A stretch of DNA of 64,000 nt from Haemonchus contortus (GCA_000469685.2 LS997566.1:14572118-14636117); one strand, 5' to 3'. Shown: positions 10,301-23,187, counted from the first letter of the stretch. Notes: generated from the letters alone by a model not told the origin. A program made the numbers and translations.

Positions 10301-13300
10301 CTTTTGAGGAGGCGTATTTTCTTAGAAATCGGCGTATTCCCAGTCTATACTCCCGCTTTTTGAATAAGAACGGGTACCTCGAAATTTTCGTGAACTGTGC
10401 AGGATTACATTCCCTGTTTACTCGGAAAATTTGTTTTGTGTTAATTTTTCTGGGAAGTGCAGCATTCCTGGGTAGTTCGCAATACCAAAACTTATGGAAC
10501 CTGTGGATCTCACCTACAGAACAAAATATTTACTCACTACCCTTTTGAACTGTAGAGTTACGCTAGCTAGTACAGGTACGACATGGCATGGAATCAGGAG
10601 AACAGAAAATGTTATGGTTTTAGAGAGCAAGTTGAAATCCGTGGCACAAAAGGAAACACAAATATGAGTCTAACCCTCTTAAACTTTAGCTCAAGAGATC
10701 CCAGAGAGATCCCATTGTAATGAACTCAAAACCTCGGGTGTAAAAATGGCATTTTTTCCTCGCTTCGCTTTTATCCTTCAAATCTTGTGAAGTATGTATA
10801 TCTTCGTCTTGCTCAGAAGTAGAGTTCAAAATAAAAAAAAAAGATGTTTCGATTCTCACCTGACTGTTTGGCCAAAATCTTTTGAAAGGCACTTTGTTAT
10901 GTCCAACTCCAACCAAGTATGTATGTTGATTAGAATACTGAATATAATTGAACCTGAAATTCACAACTTGCAATATCATCAAATGGTCATCTTCCAGCAC
11001 AATTAGATCTATGGTAGAAAATTCATAGTAGGGAATGAAAAGCTGCAAAAGAAAAGGGTGGTCGAGCTGTTCCTGATGTTAAAGTATGTTGTTACTTCAC
11101 ATCCAAAAACTATTTAGGAAACTATTAAAACTAGTGATTACTACATCCGGAAACTAAAGATTTTCATTGAAGGGATGGTCAGTCTAACGGGAAATTAGGG
11201 TAGCTGGGTCAATGGGACCAAACGTAACCTCTACCTCATGGCATACAGATTCTGCAGCTCATTCCATCTTCCTGGTGTTCCACCATATTCACAACTCATC
11301 AATAAATCACAAATTTGCCCACCCCGAGAGCATTTAGAATCTGAGTAAAGAAACACAGGGTGATATGAAGAAGATTGAAACGGAATCTCAAGTCTTCTCC
11401 ACGTAATCTTGTGTACGACTATACATATATTCAGTGCTTCTTACCCTACCTACTACCCTGTATGGTAACATTTTCTAATGACAGAAGAACCAATTACTTA
11501 CCTATGATGGCAGTCTTTACCGGTCGACCGCTGACCCATCGTTTGGCTCGAAATGGATGGCATACGCCTAGATATCTGAAAAACAAATGTTTGGTACGTA
11601 CTAAAGAAAACGTTTAGAATACCATTCCGAACACTCTTTTAAGAGTTTCCAATGTGTGAGGGTTACTGGGCCGTAAATATGTTGAATAGAGCACTCGGGG
11701 ATGCTTTCATGGGATGTCTACTGCGTCTAACAAACTAATCCGTATCAGCGATGGCTTCCTTCGTTTCGTCACGCTCTCAGTCTTCGCGGATACATGGACG
11801 AACATCTACACAAAGATGACGTTGCAAACCGGAAACACTGGGGAACATTGTCTGTCTTTGGCTCCACGTGACTTCTAATATCTTCAACGAGACTAATCCC
11901 TTCGTAATACTCTTAAGAGTCCGGTGAAGGTACTAGAGCATACTACATACATAGCTCATATCTACAAATCCGCTTCACTGAGTGTTCCCTCTCAATGAAG
12001 ACCATCCAGCCGGGTGGTGTCAAGACTAACTGACGCAATGAAAGATACGGTGTTAAATCGAGGTTCAAAAGCTACGGCTAGTTACTCAAAGACTCAAAAG
12101 ATTCCATCGGAAGCGCAGCGTTCACACTCGAGGATGTTTTGGATTCTCACGCTTCCTCTACATCGATAACTCTGTGAAATTCTCTAGATACAAAAGGAAA
12201 CTGACCGGTGCACAGACACTAATACAGTCAAGTAGACGCCACAAGTCTGTGTGCTTAGGCCAATAGGGTACGCGTACCTGAAATGTAAAGGTTTATCTTC
12301 TTTACTGGTTTTGGAAGCATTCCTAGCGGTTTGTGATAGGTACTGTTGGTTAATATGAATCAGTTTAATTATTACTCAGCTGTTGATCCGAAACACTTTG
12401 TTGTAAGGGTGATTATTCGGAAGTAAGTTGGCTTACGAAGACGGATTACAGAGCACTAATATATCAATTTTATCAATATCACTTCACCACGATTTTTTCA
12501 AAATTTCCCTCTAACCCTCTTATTTTTGGAATCAGCGAGTGTTAGTGAAGAACAGTTAGTGAAGGAGTATAAGAAGTCATGTTATTCATCTTGGTGACAT
12601 TATTTGCCAAATTTTTTTACACTAATTGCCTTTTTAAAGAAGAAAATTCATCGAAATCTGACTGACCACCTGTGAAGAGAAAAGGTAAATGATATGGGAG
12701 GCTTACCATAGTATCAATGGAAAGGAGTCATGAAGCGTAACAGAATTGCTCATAGACGCAATCACTGGGAAGATCAGCATAAAGAAGTTGCACAGCAGCA
12801 GCAACAAATCGGATACTGATAGAACCTAAAGTGACCATATTGATTGCAGAATTACCTTGTTGATGATAAATGAAAAGCTTAAAAATATGGAAAAAAAACC
12901 ATAACCAAGGGAAAGATGATGTTATCCATCGGATCCATTGGTATGATGTGGCACGCGTGCCACACCGCAGGATACCTTTGAAAGGGGAAATGGAAAACTT
13001 CTTTTTGGACTTAGTATATCCTCATCCCGCATGATGAGGCTAGTAAAAACCGAGTGACCAGTAATGTTTCCATGAACCTTCAGAACCATTCCGGTGAGAT
13101 TTCACCTTCTCTTTTCCCTTATTTCTGATTTACATCCGCTCTTTCGCGCTACCATTCCCTCAAGGAGTTGAAATAACGGTCCTTGTGAAGAGAGTATACA
13201 ATCAGGCGTTCATAGCTGATGTCCACAATTGACAACGAAATTGTAAAGAAGTCGGCCTATTTCCCAGTTTTTTTATTGGGTTCATCCGTGATAGTTACCT

Positions 13301-15706
13301 TATTCATAGAAAAGCTCTCAGTCATCATTATCGCGTAAAGTTTCCCTGTTGAGAGGCCATTAGATCTCGCGGAGTGAAATGACTCCTCGAGCCAATATCC
13401 ACTCTGTGTCGATAACCAGGATTTATTACTGGATTAGACACCTAATGCGAACTAATCACGGGATGTTATTACATGCAGACTCTTCCCATATTGAGAAAAC
13501 AGTCAACATCAGTTCTGATCGTTCAAGATGCAACTCTATGTATACGTTCTTGATCACGACCGTCAAATATCTCAGCAGTGTTCGATGCATGACTGCCCTT
13601 TCCAAAAGCATCGAATCAGGTGAGGCGCTTATTCAACCAAAATCACTAGGAAAGTCAAAACGATGGCCTGCTCAGTGTATTCATGGAAGAAAACGCTGGA
13701 ACTAAAGCATCCTACGGATGTCCACACCAGTAGACAGCCCCATGAGATCCTTGGAACTTTTGTCAACATTAGCTGCGAGTGAAGCCTCCTCCTTCTCGTT
13801 TGCCGTCGCTCTTGCAGTTTCTCATGTACATACTATTCAGATTTCGTCACAGTAGGGCTCCGAAATTATTGCCAGGACTGCAGATAATGATGCATGGAGT
13901 ACCTTACAGTAAGGCCGTTTTTGAGTAAGGCTCAAAAATATAACGATTCATCGAAGTGACTCGTTCTTGCTCATAACTCCAGAATCTAAGAAGTTCATTT
14001 CTGTTCCTGGACGCGGCATGTACATCTGCGCCATGAGCTGTGACTTCAATCTGCCATTTTATGAAAAAGTCATCGAAAGAAGGCTCCCTGCACTATTACT
14101 TACATGTAGGAATCTCCCCTAATTGATCTGAAAACGAGCACTTAGGATTAGCTTTGCAATGAAGCCAAGACAGTACGTCATATTCGTACTTTGTTCTCCA
14201 CCTGTTCGACTTATTATGCCACTACCGCACTTTCCTTCCAAAAGGATTATCACTTGCAAAAGCTTCCCCATGATACTTTGAAAGATTTTCAATCTCCCTG
14301 CTGAATCGGAGAACGAGCACTTAGGATTAGTTTTAAATTTAGTTAGTCATCGGCATGATTCTTCGCTTCAGCTGTTTTTCTTAACTAAAAAAATCTCGTT
14401 TAAGAAATACATCTGAGGCTAAGAATCTTGTCGGTGACTCTCTTAAAGTTTGCTCGCCCAATGTAGAAATTTCGCTCGCCAAGGTTGCCATCAGCTTCAG
14501 GTGAATTCAGTATTTGAGCCAGAGTACACAAAAAGCTGCTGCAAAGTAGAGGAAATCTAGCACGGCAACTACTTCCCGAACCGCCTAATATAATGACGTT
14601 TTTAGGAAAACCTGAAAGTTCAGCTTCTTCAAAGTGGTCAAGAAGTTTGATCTTGTCATCAGATGGATGGAACCCTTGGATCAACTTACGGATTAGTGAG
14701 CGTATTTTTTTCTATTTTCATTTATTCTCTTTAATTATTTATTTTTATCCTTCACAAAAACAGCAGGACACTCCAGTTACTTTGCGAGATAATTGGGTAA
14801 GCATTCGAATTATGCAACTTTTAGATAAATCTTTGATCATTAAGGTGAAATAAGTGAACGAAAAGTGCAGTTCAAAGAAAAAGAAGCCAATCACTGGTAA
14901 TGCACTCGGATGAGTCATATCCCAAGGAAATTAAACATTTCTACAGTAACCAGATTTTATCTCGCCCTTGTCTAATAATACGGAAGCCATTGTTGGGTGA
15001 GGATGTGACGCTACATACATATTGTTCTAATGCTATGATATAATATCAAGCCCAAGCCAGTATCTCTTTATTCCATGAATGGGGCGAATAAAGTGATATT
15101 GGCTTCACGTAGTACAAATTGTGCCACGGGGCGATTCCTTAATCAAAGTCTGGGTATCAATTAAATTGAATGAAGGAAATGGGTAACGTATTCCACATTT
15201 ACTGCACGCAAGCGATTGTAGGCTTTTACAAAGTTTGTGACGGTTCGCCAAGCTGAAGGGATTTCCTCGTCATAGTTGCCCCCACTTCACACTCTTGCCT
15301 TTTGACGGTCATTAGACTCTGAGGAAACGTCCTATGGTGTTACTCTTTAAAGCAAAGGACATTTAGAAGAAAAACTTGAATGAATGGTATAACACAGCAG
15401 GAGAATCATTCCAAAGGGTGCCTCCCTCTTGGCATATCAGCTCTGATTTGAGTAGGCATAATGCATGGGCCCCCAGAACATATCGAGAAATGCAAATAAA
15501 TTTAATTTCATGTAGAAACTCACGAGCAGAAAGTGGTTGACCAAGGAGCAACGCATTTCCTGATCGAGAAACACGACGATGTTGATGCTATTGGTGATAA
15601 TACCGAATATGGCGATTGGCATTCCGCCAAATAGTCTAGCATCTGTCTGAATGTCGTTGAAGATGTGCGGCTCACATATTGGTACTTCCGGCAAAGACGT
15701 GGTCAT
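7377..15706 (-). CDS. FMRFamide-like neuropeptide G-protein-coupled receptor, multi-exon
   Basis: Exons (minus strand): 15706-15524 (start codon, TM1 with GIITNSINIVVF), 12825-12707 (TM2, LSVSDLLLLL), 12277-12206 (TM3), 11575-11502 (loop 2), 9650-9459 (TM5, FVIPF), optional 8910-8830, 8038-7846 (TM6), 7550-7377 or 7389 (TM7, LNSSSSAFVY). Splice phases agree across exons 1-4 and across 9650-7377, and all junctions have canonical GT/AG. TM3 ends in VHRYLGVCHPFRAKRW, i.e. HRY in place of DRY, and TM7 has NSS in place of NP; both fit the FMRFamide-receptor group of nematode GPCRs. Expected role: plasma-membrane receptor for a neuropeptide, coupling to G proteins. A TM4 exon with phases 1 to 2 is required between 11502 and 9650 and was not found. 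The gene may therefore be incompletely read or damaged. Confidence 0.8.
8396..8660 (-). repeat. degenerate tRNA-derived SINE copy
   Basis: On the minus strand a box-B-like GGGATCGAATCCCG (about 8611-8630) precedes, downstream, the family 3' motif seen here as ctgagggatgcg (about 8415-8426). The middle holds a local duplication of ccgtgga units around 8500-8535. Confidence 0.45.
8830..8910 (-). CDS. 81-nt phase-neutral cassette exon in the receptor's third intracellular loop
   Basis: The segment is bounded by a TTTCAG acceptor and a GTAAGT donor and has phase 2 at both ends, identical to the junction it would sit in (9459 to 8038). Inclusion adds 27 residues rich in Lys/Arg (RMIKNFRLLKNAKYSELFG); skipping keeps frame. 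The third intracellular loop contacts the G protein, so inclusion could alter coupling. Alternative use is inference. Confidence 0.55.
9909..10400. mobile_element. MITE, ggcacagttcacga family, copy in receptor intron
   Basis: The left end ggcacagttcacgat is inverted at the right end (ttcgtgaactgtgc). The interior shares tcatgacccatagcgacagtg and neighbouring words with 38,450-38,500 and 37,040-37,070. It sits in the interval where the receptor's TM4 exon should be. Confidence 0.6.
9946..9966. repeat. C-rich low-complexity tract
   Basis: Cytosine run interrupted by single A residues inside the MITE. Confidence 0.9.
14118..14331 (-). repeat. short direct repeat in receptor intron, one copy with exon-like signals
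   Basis: The words gagcacttaggattag occur at about 14137 and 14312. On the minus strand the 14.1-kb copy reads CTCGTTTTCAG acceptor, 24 nt, then a GTAAGT donor (about 14128-14105). The other copy lacks the donor. Between receptor exons 1 and 2 the frame would contain a stop. Confidence 0.35.
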
Positions 15707-15872
15707 CGTCTTCGGACGTCTTCCTGAGCCTGTTGAGAATTATCTAGCTTCTGCTCGTGATCGCTCTAAATAGTCAGCGTAATGTAGAATATCGAGGTGG
15801 TTGAACGAGCAAAAACATTAGCGACCGCTGAGAACTGTCTGTATCTTACGTGATGAGAAGGGAATAAGAACT

Positions 15873-16006
15873 CACCAAAGAAGAAGCATTATCAAGTATT
15901 CTACCTTAGAAATAGATAAGGTGAATAGAAAATAGTCAAAATGTATCTTTGACGTCACGGAAGAAGTAAGCAAATGCAAACAATTCAAGAAAAGTTTACT
16001 GAATAT
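15873..16006 (-). CDS. candidate hydrophobic exon upstream of the receptor
   Basis: Minus strand, after a GATATTCAG acceptor near 16006 and before a GTGAGT donor at about 15879-15874. The frame is open throughout and ends in a hydrophobic LIMLLLW. It could be an upstream exon of the receptor transcript or unrelated. No family recognised. Confidence 0.2.
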
Positions 16007-16309
16007 CGACGATGAATTTCGAATGACCTGTGGAAGTGCTTTAGAGTTCTAAATGTACAGAATATATTAGCCTATGCAACCAAGTATGGGGCGTAATGCA
16101 ACAACGTCTGCCGAGCGTGTCTAGACCGTCAGCCCTTTGAAAAGGATAGTGTAGGTATGTAGAACAGTTGCCTTGTTGGACAGTAACGAAGGCAGTGGTG
16201 AAACTTCGGGTGGCTAATTAATTGATGTTATGTGCTGTGGTAGAATGACCATCTTCCATCTTCACCTAGTCTGGGGGAAATTGCACAACTGCTAGGTTTT
16301 GCCTAACGA

Positions 16310-16560
16310 GCAGCTCCAAACCAGCTGATGAAGTTATATGTATGGCGTGCTGAGAAAGCAACTAAACCCCCTCATAAGAAAAGCATCGAAGTTTGAAGGT
16401 TAAGAGAGCGGCCACAACAGGTTCTAGAGAAGAAGGGGCGGTACGTGCTTGCAAAAGACCCCACCAAAATTATGGTCAGAGCAGAGGATGCCGCAGATAG
16501 AAGCAAGTGGAGAAAACCAACAGAAACGAGTGACGCAACAACGAGGAATGAGCGCTAGGT
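16310..16560 (+). pseudogene. LINE 3'-end fragment
   Basis: The frame near 16430-16550 reads VRAEDAADRSKWRKPTE, the typical last segment of endonuclease-bearing LINE polyproteins (the AEDAxDRxKWRR block), then stops. Upstream codons are frameshifted (KPPHKKSIEV). Family by resemblance only. Confidence 0.55.
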
Positions 16561-19500
16561 AGAAAAAGGAGGTCTTGAAATAGACTGATCGTCATTCCTC
16601 ACCTCAGTTGGTTGGAGGTAAAAAAAACAACGGGCATTATGAAAAGTTAAAATTAGTAATGTCTAAGTCAGCACGTAATTCATATAATCAGGGAATCACC
16701 TGTGTTGTAAGAAGAGATTACAAACGAAAATAGAAAAAAGCAAATTCAAGGAAAAATCGAATCATATTATGAAGTCTTTGGCGCTTAGGCACGTTCCATT
16801 TGAAGGGAATTTCCGGAATCCCACCTCGATGAGCATCGAGAGGGTAACTGGCGCAGGTGCTACAGACGATAGTCAGGGATGCTGAGGTGGGGAGCAAAAA
16901 CTGTCTTTTGTTCAAGATGCATTGGCTGAATGATTGTCTTCAACGATAGAAGTAATCGTATCATCGTAATTCTACCAATTTTGTGTATTCCAAGTAGGAA
17001 CGATTGGTCCCTGACTAGGCGAGCATATTTGCCAATAGCGAGTTAACATGAAGCCAGGACAGTCACAGTAGTGTCGTAAACACCATTATACGAAAAAGCA
17101 ATTTATAACGATCAATCCGACAGCTAAACCCTGGAATTAATCTGATGAGTACGAAGAAGGATAGGAGACTTCATCACTATCACCTTCACCGCTGCCACCC
17201 ACTTCAGAATATTACAGGCCCCCCTCGGGACGTTTCGACATGATTTTCGAAAGGTCGCTGCCACCCTATTTAAGGAGCTTATGGGAATGCATTTAGAAGT
17301 TTTGAAAGGAAATGTCGGACGTTATTGTATCGATGAAATATTTCTTGGGGTTGAAGCCGATACTGTTTCTAGTCGATAAAAAGAGCAGCGATAAAGCTGT
17401 AAAGCCTTAATTCTGTCTACATATCAAGGATGTTTAATGTCGCCGTATAAGCTCCAAAGGAAATCTGTTAGTGAAGATCCAAAAATCAAGCTTCCCTAGG
17501 CAACGAATCCTGTGTTATATAAGCATTGTAAATCTTCTCTTCTTAAGAGAAAAAAAGGAAAAATTCACGAGAAACATTTGTGCGATCAAGACGACGATTT
17601 GAGGAACCGATGAAAAACAAATCAGACCTTTTGGTGAGTCCTATCGAATTCTTCAAAGCTCAGGACTCGCGATAAGTTTTATGAAATTTGAATGAAAGGT
17701 GAATGTAAGAAGTCTTCATCAACCCAATCTGTAAGGTGACAAGGAGGATGTTCCCAAAGACAGCCTAAGAATGAGTATTCAAATAAGTGGCAATAGTTAG
17801 GTAGAGCGAGAAAGTAAAGGGTAGTCGACAATGAAATTCCACGAATCATAATCTGAAAAAGCCTGGCAACAGGGTTTCGTACATGGACTTAATTGCTTGA
17901 GTTGCCCTGGAGTTAGACCTTCGAAACCCCCACTCTACCATAGGGTACGAACATTGTGCTTCTTTGGAACCCTCAAGGAAGACACTCTCGTTGTGTGGCA
18001 GCAAGTATGTAGTAAGGGTTAGGAAAGTTTCAGAGAAACACCCAATAGGTTCTGCTGAGTCATATCCGTTCCTTCACTGTTCACGTGACTGATTTGCGAC
18101 CCCTGAAGCTAATGATGTTCTCTTTCTGATAGCGCCAAAAAATTTGGCTAATTTGATGAAACCCCATTCCACGTAAACCTGATGACCGAGGACAGAATAA
18201 GTACAAGAAGTTGCCTAAAATAGGACTGATTGAAGCTATGCTCAAGCATACGAGCGTAGACGATTTCGGAAATAGTTGTTGAGCTTATGATGGCAATTTG
18301 TGGTGATGGGTAATCTATAGTGAACTTGAACAGAGAAGTCGTGGTAATACATAAAAGATCACAGACGAGGTAACGGGTTCCAGGGAAAAAAATGTCCGGA
18401 GCAGCGTACGAGGATACTCAAGGGCAGATGAAGCCGTCTAATGCAGGATTTTGTAAAGATACACAAGTTCCTTTCGCTTTGCAGATTCCGAGCAGAGCGG
18501 ATGTAGAACAAATCTTCCGAGTAGTTTAGTAAATCTACCGCAAAACACAGAAATTTCTGAACATTCTACCGAAGGCAGATAAATCGTGCTCCGGACAATA
18601 TGTATTTAATGGAATGGCCTGGGACTGAAGGATTAACTTTCGGCTGTCAAGGCGTACGTTTTACCTCTCGTTTTTGACTTGTGACTTGACCCCGTCGTTT
18701 CACAATTAGTAGTAGTACGAAAAGATAGGCTGACCTTTCAAAGCCTCCAACTCCCACCAGTTTTTGAGAGCAACTAGTTATCATAGGCATTTATCAATTT
18801 GCAAAGAAGCTGACACCACTTTTTTTCAACTCCAATAAAGAAAATGCTCAAGCATTCAGAGGTAATCATTATCCTCACGAAGGTTTGAAATGGATTAGGT
18901 CATGTTTCAGAAATGTTCTTTTTTGGACATGCCCCCTCGTCACTCCAAAGCAAAATAATGTTCAGACGTCAGTAGAATTTATTTTTCCGTGAGCTGATTC
19001 CTCATATCATGAAACCTGATATTCCTTGATATTCCTTGATTATGAAGCCTCAAGATCCTTTTGTTGGAATGGACGATTTATCAGCTTGACTAGAAAAAAG
19101 TTCATATCGTGACCGAAAATTCGCTATCCAGTGATTCTCCTTTTTTTAAAGGATCGAATTGAATGAAATATTTCAATTAAGATCAATGATTTCAATATTC
19201 GCCATTGTAATGCATGATTCATGTCGAAGTGAAAAGGAGATGAAAAGGACGCAATTGGGATTCAATTACTGAATCCTAAAAAATGCTAGTTCGCTTTTAA
19301 AAAACATGAAAAATTAGCGGATGATGACCAATTATCAAACCATCAGGGAGATGACTAGCCTCTACATGACAGTCGAGCCCATAATTCAGTAGCTAACATG
19401 CATTTTGTAAAAACGTTGCATAACGGAATGGGGTGGAGGGGAGGGAATGAGTCCCATCGGAAGCCGCTCATGAATCTCAAGCGGCTTCCCACAAAGCTAA

Positions 19501-19980
19501 TCAGATAAGTGATGCCCTGCCTCCCGTATACATGCAGAGTAGACCACAATGTCTAATATAGAGACAAATAGGAGATAGCTAGTAAAAAAGGCTTCGAAGA
19601 AATGATTTCCTCTGGCATTTCCACTACTCCTGACATAGACCTCAGACAGTATCTTTCAGACATAATTATAATACAATACAATAGGTCTATAGATGGAAAC
19701 CCGTGGTTTGTAGTAACGAAACTTTGTGGAATAGGCAGTGACAGAGTGGTTATTAAGTGTTTCAACAATGGGGTATGAGCAGCTCATTCATTAACATTGC
19801 GTGGAAATGGAAACGGATTACTGAGTAGCTGGCTGGGGCTAGATATTGAAGCACATGAATAGATTATGTAAGGAAAAGAGCCAAGCAAAAATTCAAAATT
19901 TGGAGGGAAATTTAGGAAATATTTCCTAAAAACACCTCTAAAAACTTGAGCAAGCAGTAAAGTGAACTGAAGTGGAAATT
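16561..19980. other. no supported gene
   Basis: Both strands are stop-rich. One minus-strand stretch near 17870-17700 after a TTTTTCAG acceptor is open and hydrophobic at its start (TTLYFLALPNY) but has no second splice site I can support. Elsewhere only AT-rich low-complexity sequence, including gatattcctt units at 19018-19042. Confidence 0.4.
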
Positions 19981-20435
19981 TGACATTTTGGAATCGCCCC
20001 GAATCCATGCCAAGTTACAGTGGTGTTCTGAATGTGTAATTTACTCTCACCTGGTTGAGACAATGTCTGAACCAGAGGTAGGCGGCCTAATTTTATTTCC
20101 TCGTTTCGATTTCTTTCGATTTCTTTGCAGATTTGCAGATGCCAGAAATACTTTATATCGGCACTCTCACTCAAGGTTTTCGGAGTTGCTCAATAAGAAA
20201 GTCTATTTCGGTAACAACCTTCCTGAATGGTTGCTGAAGTCTGTATTGGGTGGGCAAGACATTCCCTCGTTTTGTTCGCGTGGGAATGCTTCGAAATGCC
20301 TGGACTCACTCAAAAATATGAAATTTTGTCGGAACTAGCGGAGATACATATGCGTAGTAAGAGTCTCTACGTTTGTCCCTATGATGGATTCTTATGAGAA
20401 AATTTGAACCAGATATGTCTTAAGGAATTGAATGT

Positions 20436-20461
20436 GGAGGGGGGGGGGGAGGGGGAGGGGT
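20436..20461. repeat. G-rich low-complexity tract
   Basis: A run of G broken by single A residues. Confidence 0.9.
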
Positions 20462-21920
20462 GGAAAACCAAACTACAAAATATTTTTAAGAAGATTGGAC
20501 CTGTAAGATGATGAGTCACTAGTTTGGATTACTCTTGTCGTCGCATCAAAGGTACAGACTTCAAACAACCAACCAAAGAATAGTCCTTTGGACTTTGGCA
20601 ACTCTGTCACCGGATATGCACTGAGGCTGCATAGTGTTCTTCAAGTCACTTACGTCAGCACTTTAATCCTCTCCGGATGTCATCAGCTGATAACACCATG
20701 AGATTAAGCTTTCGTCAATTGTGTTGACGAGCCTGACTTCATATCCATATTGACTTCCTGCAGATTGTACAGTATCGTTATGCAAGCCAAAAGTCATTAT
20801 AAAGCTTTTGTAAACACCTTGTTTACGTACATCTATAAGATGGTTAAAGGTATGTTTATATCACCGAATGACATTTCCAAAACAGATTTGTTAAGGGCGA
20901 TATCAAGCTCTTCTTGCTATATTCCTAAGCATCTCCCTGCATTTGCAGGTGATGAAGTCTACTGAGGAAGCATCACTTACTGAGCAACATGTTTTAATTT
21001 GACCAGTCCCGAAAAGCATTTTCAGATGGTCACTCCAGTTATCTCAGTCCAAGTGTCAAGGTGCTATTACGGTTGGTTTTCAGAGGAGGGGGCTATTGTG
21101 ATGTATGCTTTTAAGCGAAAATTTGGAGCATCTTGGACAGCGGCTGTACTCCAATGAAGATTCCGAATACCCAATGAAAAAACAAGGAACTAGGTCAACA
21201 TAAAGAACAGCCTCAATTTGAAGTACGGGAAATACTTCCTCGTTAATCCTGTCACTTTGGTTAATTGCTTTTCTCTTTATAATCCAGCTCAACTGCAGGT
21301 ACTAGGAAAAACAAGAAGCGTTTGGAGAAGCGGATTTTCGCAAGACGCTTATGGAAGACCATTCTTGGAAAATCAATCCCGACGAAAGATTTGCACATAG
21401 GTCGAGAGCAAAAATATTATTTGAATGCTAATAGATCTCTCTTAAATACCCCATTAATTCTAAATTCACAGAGTGTTAGGGTGTTCTGATGCATAGGCAA
21501 TAACTGTCAGTGCGAATGAACGATTTGACTCCCTTAGCAAATGTGAAATCCCTAGGGCAACATGGACGAGAAGGAAGGCCCGTCTGAACCCATAAAGTCA
21601 TCAGGCTCGTTTGTGACCGAATATCTAAGGTTCAATGGGGCTTTTTTATGTTCTCTAACTTCGCCACATAATTGTGTGATGAACTTCCTATTTATCAGCC
21701 ACTGAGCCTAGCAGCCACTAGGGGAGTTCTCAGATTTGCAGGTGTACCAAAATCACAAAGGACATAGTATTAGAAAGCCATATGCATAGGTAACAAATTA
21801 CAACCATGGAGGAATGCAGAGTTCTTCTCTTGCACAAAGAACAGGTCAGTCTAGGTACTCGAAAAATAGGCAAAGCCGAAGTAAAGGAAGCCCCTAGCCG
21901 TAAAAAGTGTTCGTACTTAC

Positions 21921-21951
21921 GCCATACACCTCTAGCAAGGAAGATGTTTTC
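21921..21951 (-). CDS. candidate 31-nt micro-exon
   Basis: Minus strand: CATTTTCCAG acceptor, 31 nt open in two frames, GTAAGT donor. Both signals are strong but no phase-compatible neighbours were identified, so this rests on splice signals alone. Confidence 0.2.
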
Positions 21952-22130
21952 CTGGAAAATGGCCCAAATTAATCAGGTTCAGTGAGATCTGGAGAGTGTA
22001 GATTAGAGCAGAGATTGGGCGCATAGAATTAGCTTGGATCCGATTGGAGCAAAGTTCCGCTCACTACTGTACAGGCTGGATCTGCTCTTCTCATCGACAC
22101 AAACTTCTTTGGCTTCTATTGACCAGATAA

Positions 22131-22440
22131 GCAGATCTCAGTACCTATCGAGAGAAAGGAGAAAGTACGATTGGAGAGAGAAGATTGGAGGGATCTTTCC
22201 TCTTGTTCTAACGAGAGTGTTATGCCGCTTATTTCAAAGATCAGCGAAGCAGCCAATGAGAAGCAAGAATGTACTGATTTGGGGATTCTGCTACAAAGGG
22301 AACTTATTAACGAGCTTCACTGTTCCCCGAAACTGACCTACGAGTACAAAACTCTCGGTTCTTGGAAGAAGTTGCAACTTTTGCATGGCTATCGTTCTAC
22401 TTCTGAAGAAAGGACAGTGGTGAAAGCAGTAAGGGATAGC
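22131..22440 (+). CDS. unrecognised coding-like ORF
   Basis: After an in-frame stop and a possible acceptor (gataagcag) the plus frame is open for about 100 codons with balanced charged composition (for example PLISKISEAANEKQECTD). It carries no domain I recognise. A possible donor (GCA|GTAAGG) lies near 22430. It could be a transposon-derived gag-like protein or a host exon. Confidence 0.25.
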
Positions 22441-22724
22441 AGAATAAGTTTTTCTTCGCATCTTCGGTTACTTATAGCGCTACTAAATTTCCTTAACCAA
22501 AACATTTTTCGGTCTTTCTGTTTAATACTTTGATCATCGGATTTTTCATTGACGCAATTTTTTAACTAACAAAGATAGGGAAGAAAAGAGGAGACAAGAA
22601 GCCTCAGGAATGACGTTAGGAATGGAAGACTGTAAAGGATTAGACCGTCATGACGCGGTTCGCCAAGGGAGCTTGTCTTCCGTTCAGAAGCAAGAAGTGA
22701 TGAGTAGAGGGAGGAATCTCCTTC

Positions 22725-22988
22725 CTAATCCTTGACATAACACGACTTCAATAATTTAGAGAATGAATTCGAAATTATTGCTTCAGAAATGACGCCAGGT
22801 ATTTCCATTTTCACTGGATATTCTACACGATTGATTGAACTTGCACGTACTCGCACATCTGACATAAGAAAACAAGACAAAGGAAGAAAAATGGTGTTTT
22901 TTACGAAATTTTCAAGGGTATTCGGTAGTTTTCCAGCAACAATCTGCAGAGGAGCCCTTTTTCTACAGATATGAGGGATAGCGTGCAC
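22725..22988 (-). CDS. unrecognised small ORF with intron-like interior
   Basis: An 87-codon minus-strand frame starts with ATG at 22988 and stops at 22725. It contains a CTCTGCAG acceptor, a GTAAAA donor and a TTATGTCAG acceptor 46 nt apart, the length of a small nematode intron. Splicing would change frame, so unspliced and spliced readings differ. No family recognised. Confidence 0.25.
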   Translation of the reverse strand: MHAIPHICRKRAPLQIVAGKLPNTLENFVKNTIFLPLSCFLMSDVRVRASSINRVEYPVKMEIPGVISEAIISNSFSKLLKSCYVKD

Positions 22989-23187
22989 AGCACGAGAATT
23001 TCGGGAGAGTTAATTACCCTTCGTTAGTCAAAATACGTTCTGCCTGTGAGTAATTGGCCACGCTTTTATGTCCCCGTACCTCCTTTTAAAATGCAGCATC
23101 TGTAGGATCGCGGCGAGTATAGCAGCGTCAGACAAAATCGTAGATGTGAACTATACTTAAAAGTCTTAGTAAAGTTCTGGGGCGTTA

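Noticed and set aside
10686..11048. Receptor TM4/loop exon candidate
   Set aside because: Acceptor and donor exist but the phase is wrong on both sides and the sequence has no clear helix.
11240..11360. Minus-strand exon with a peptide-hormone-like reading (GGTPGRWNELQNLYAM) inside the receptor gene
   Set aside because: Open for 37 codons with an acceptor, but the donor gives the wrong phase for the receptor and there is no precursor context (signal peptide or cleavage sites).
14400..14684. Minus ORF with a VIILGGSGS motif resembling a nucleotide-binding loop
   Set aside because: Lies in a receptor intron, the motif is too short, and no neighbouring exon in phase.
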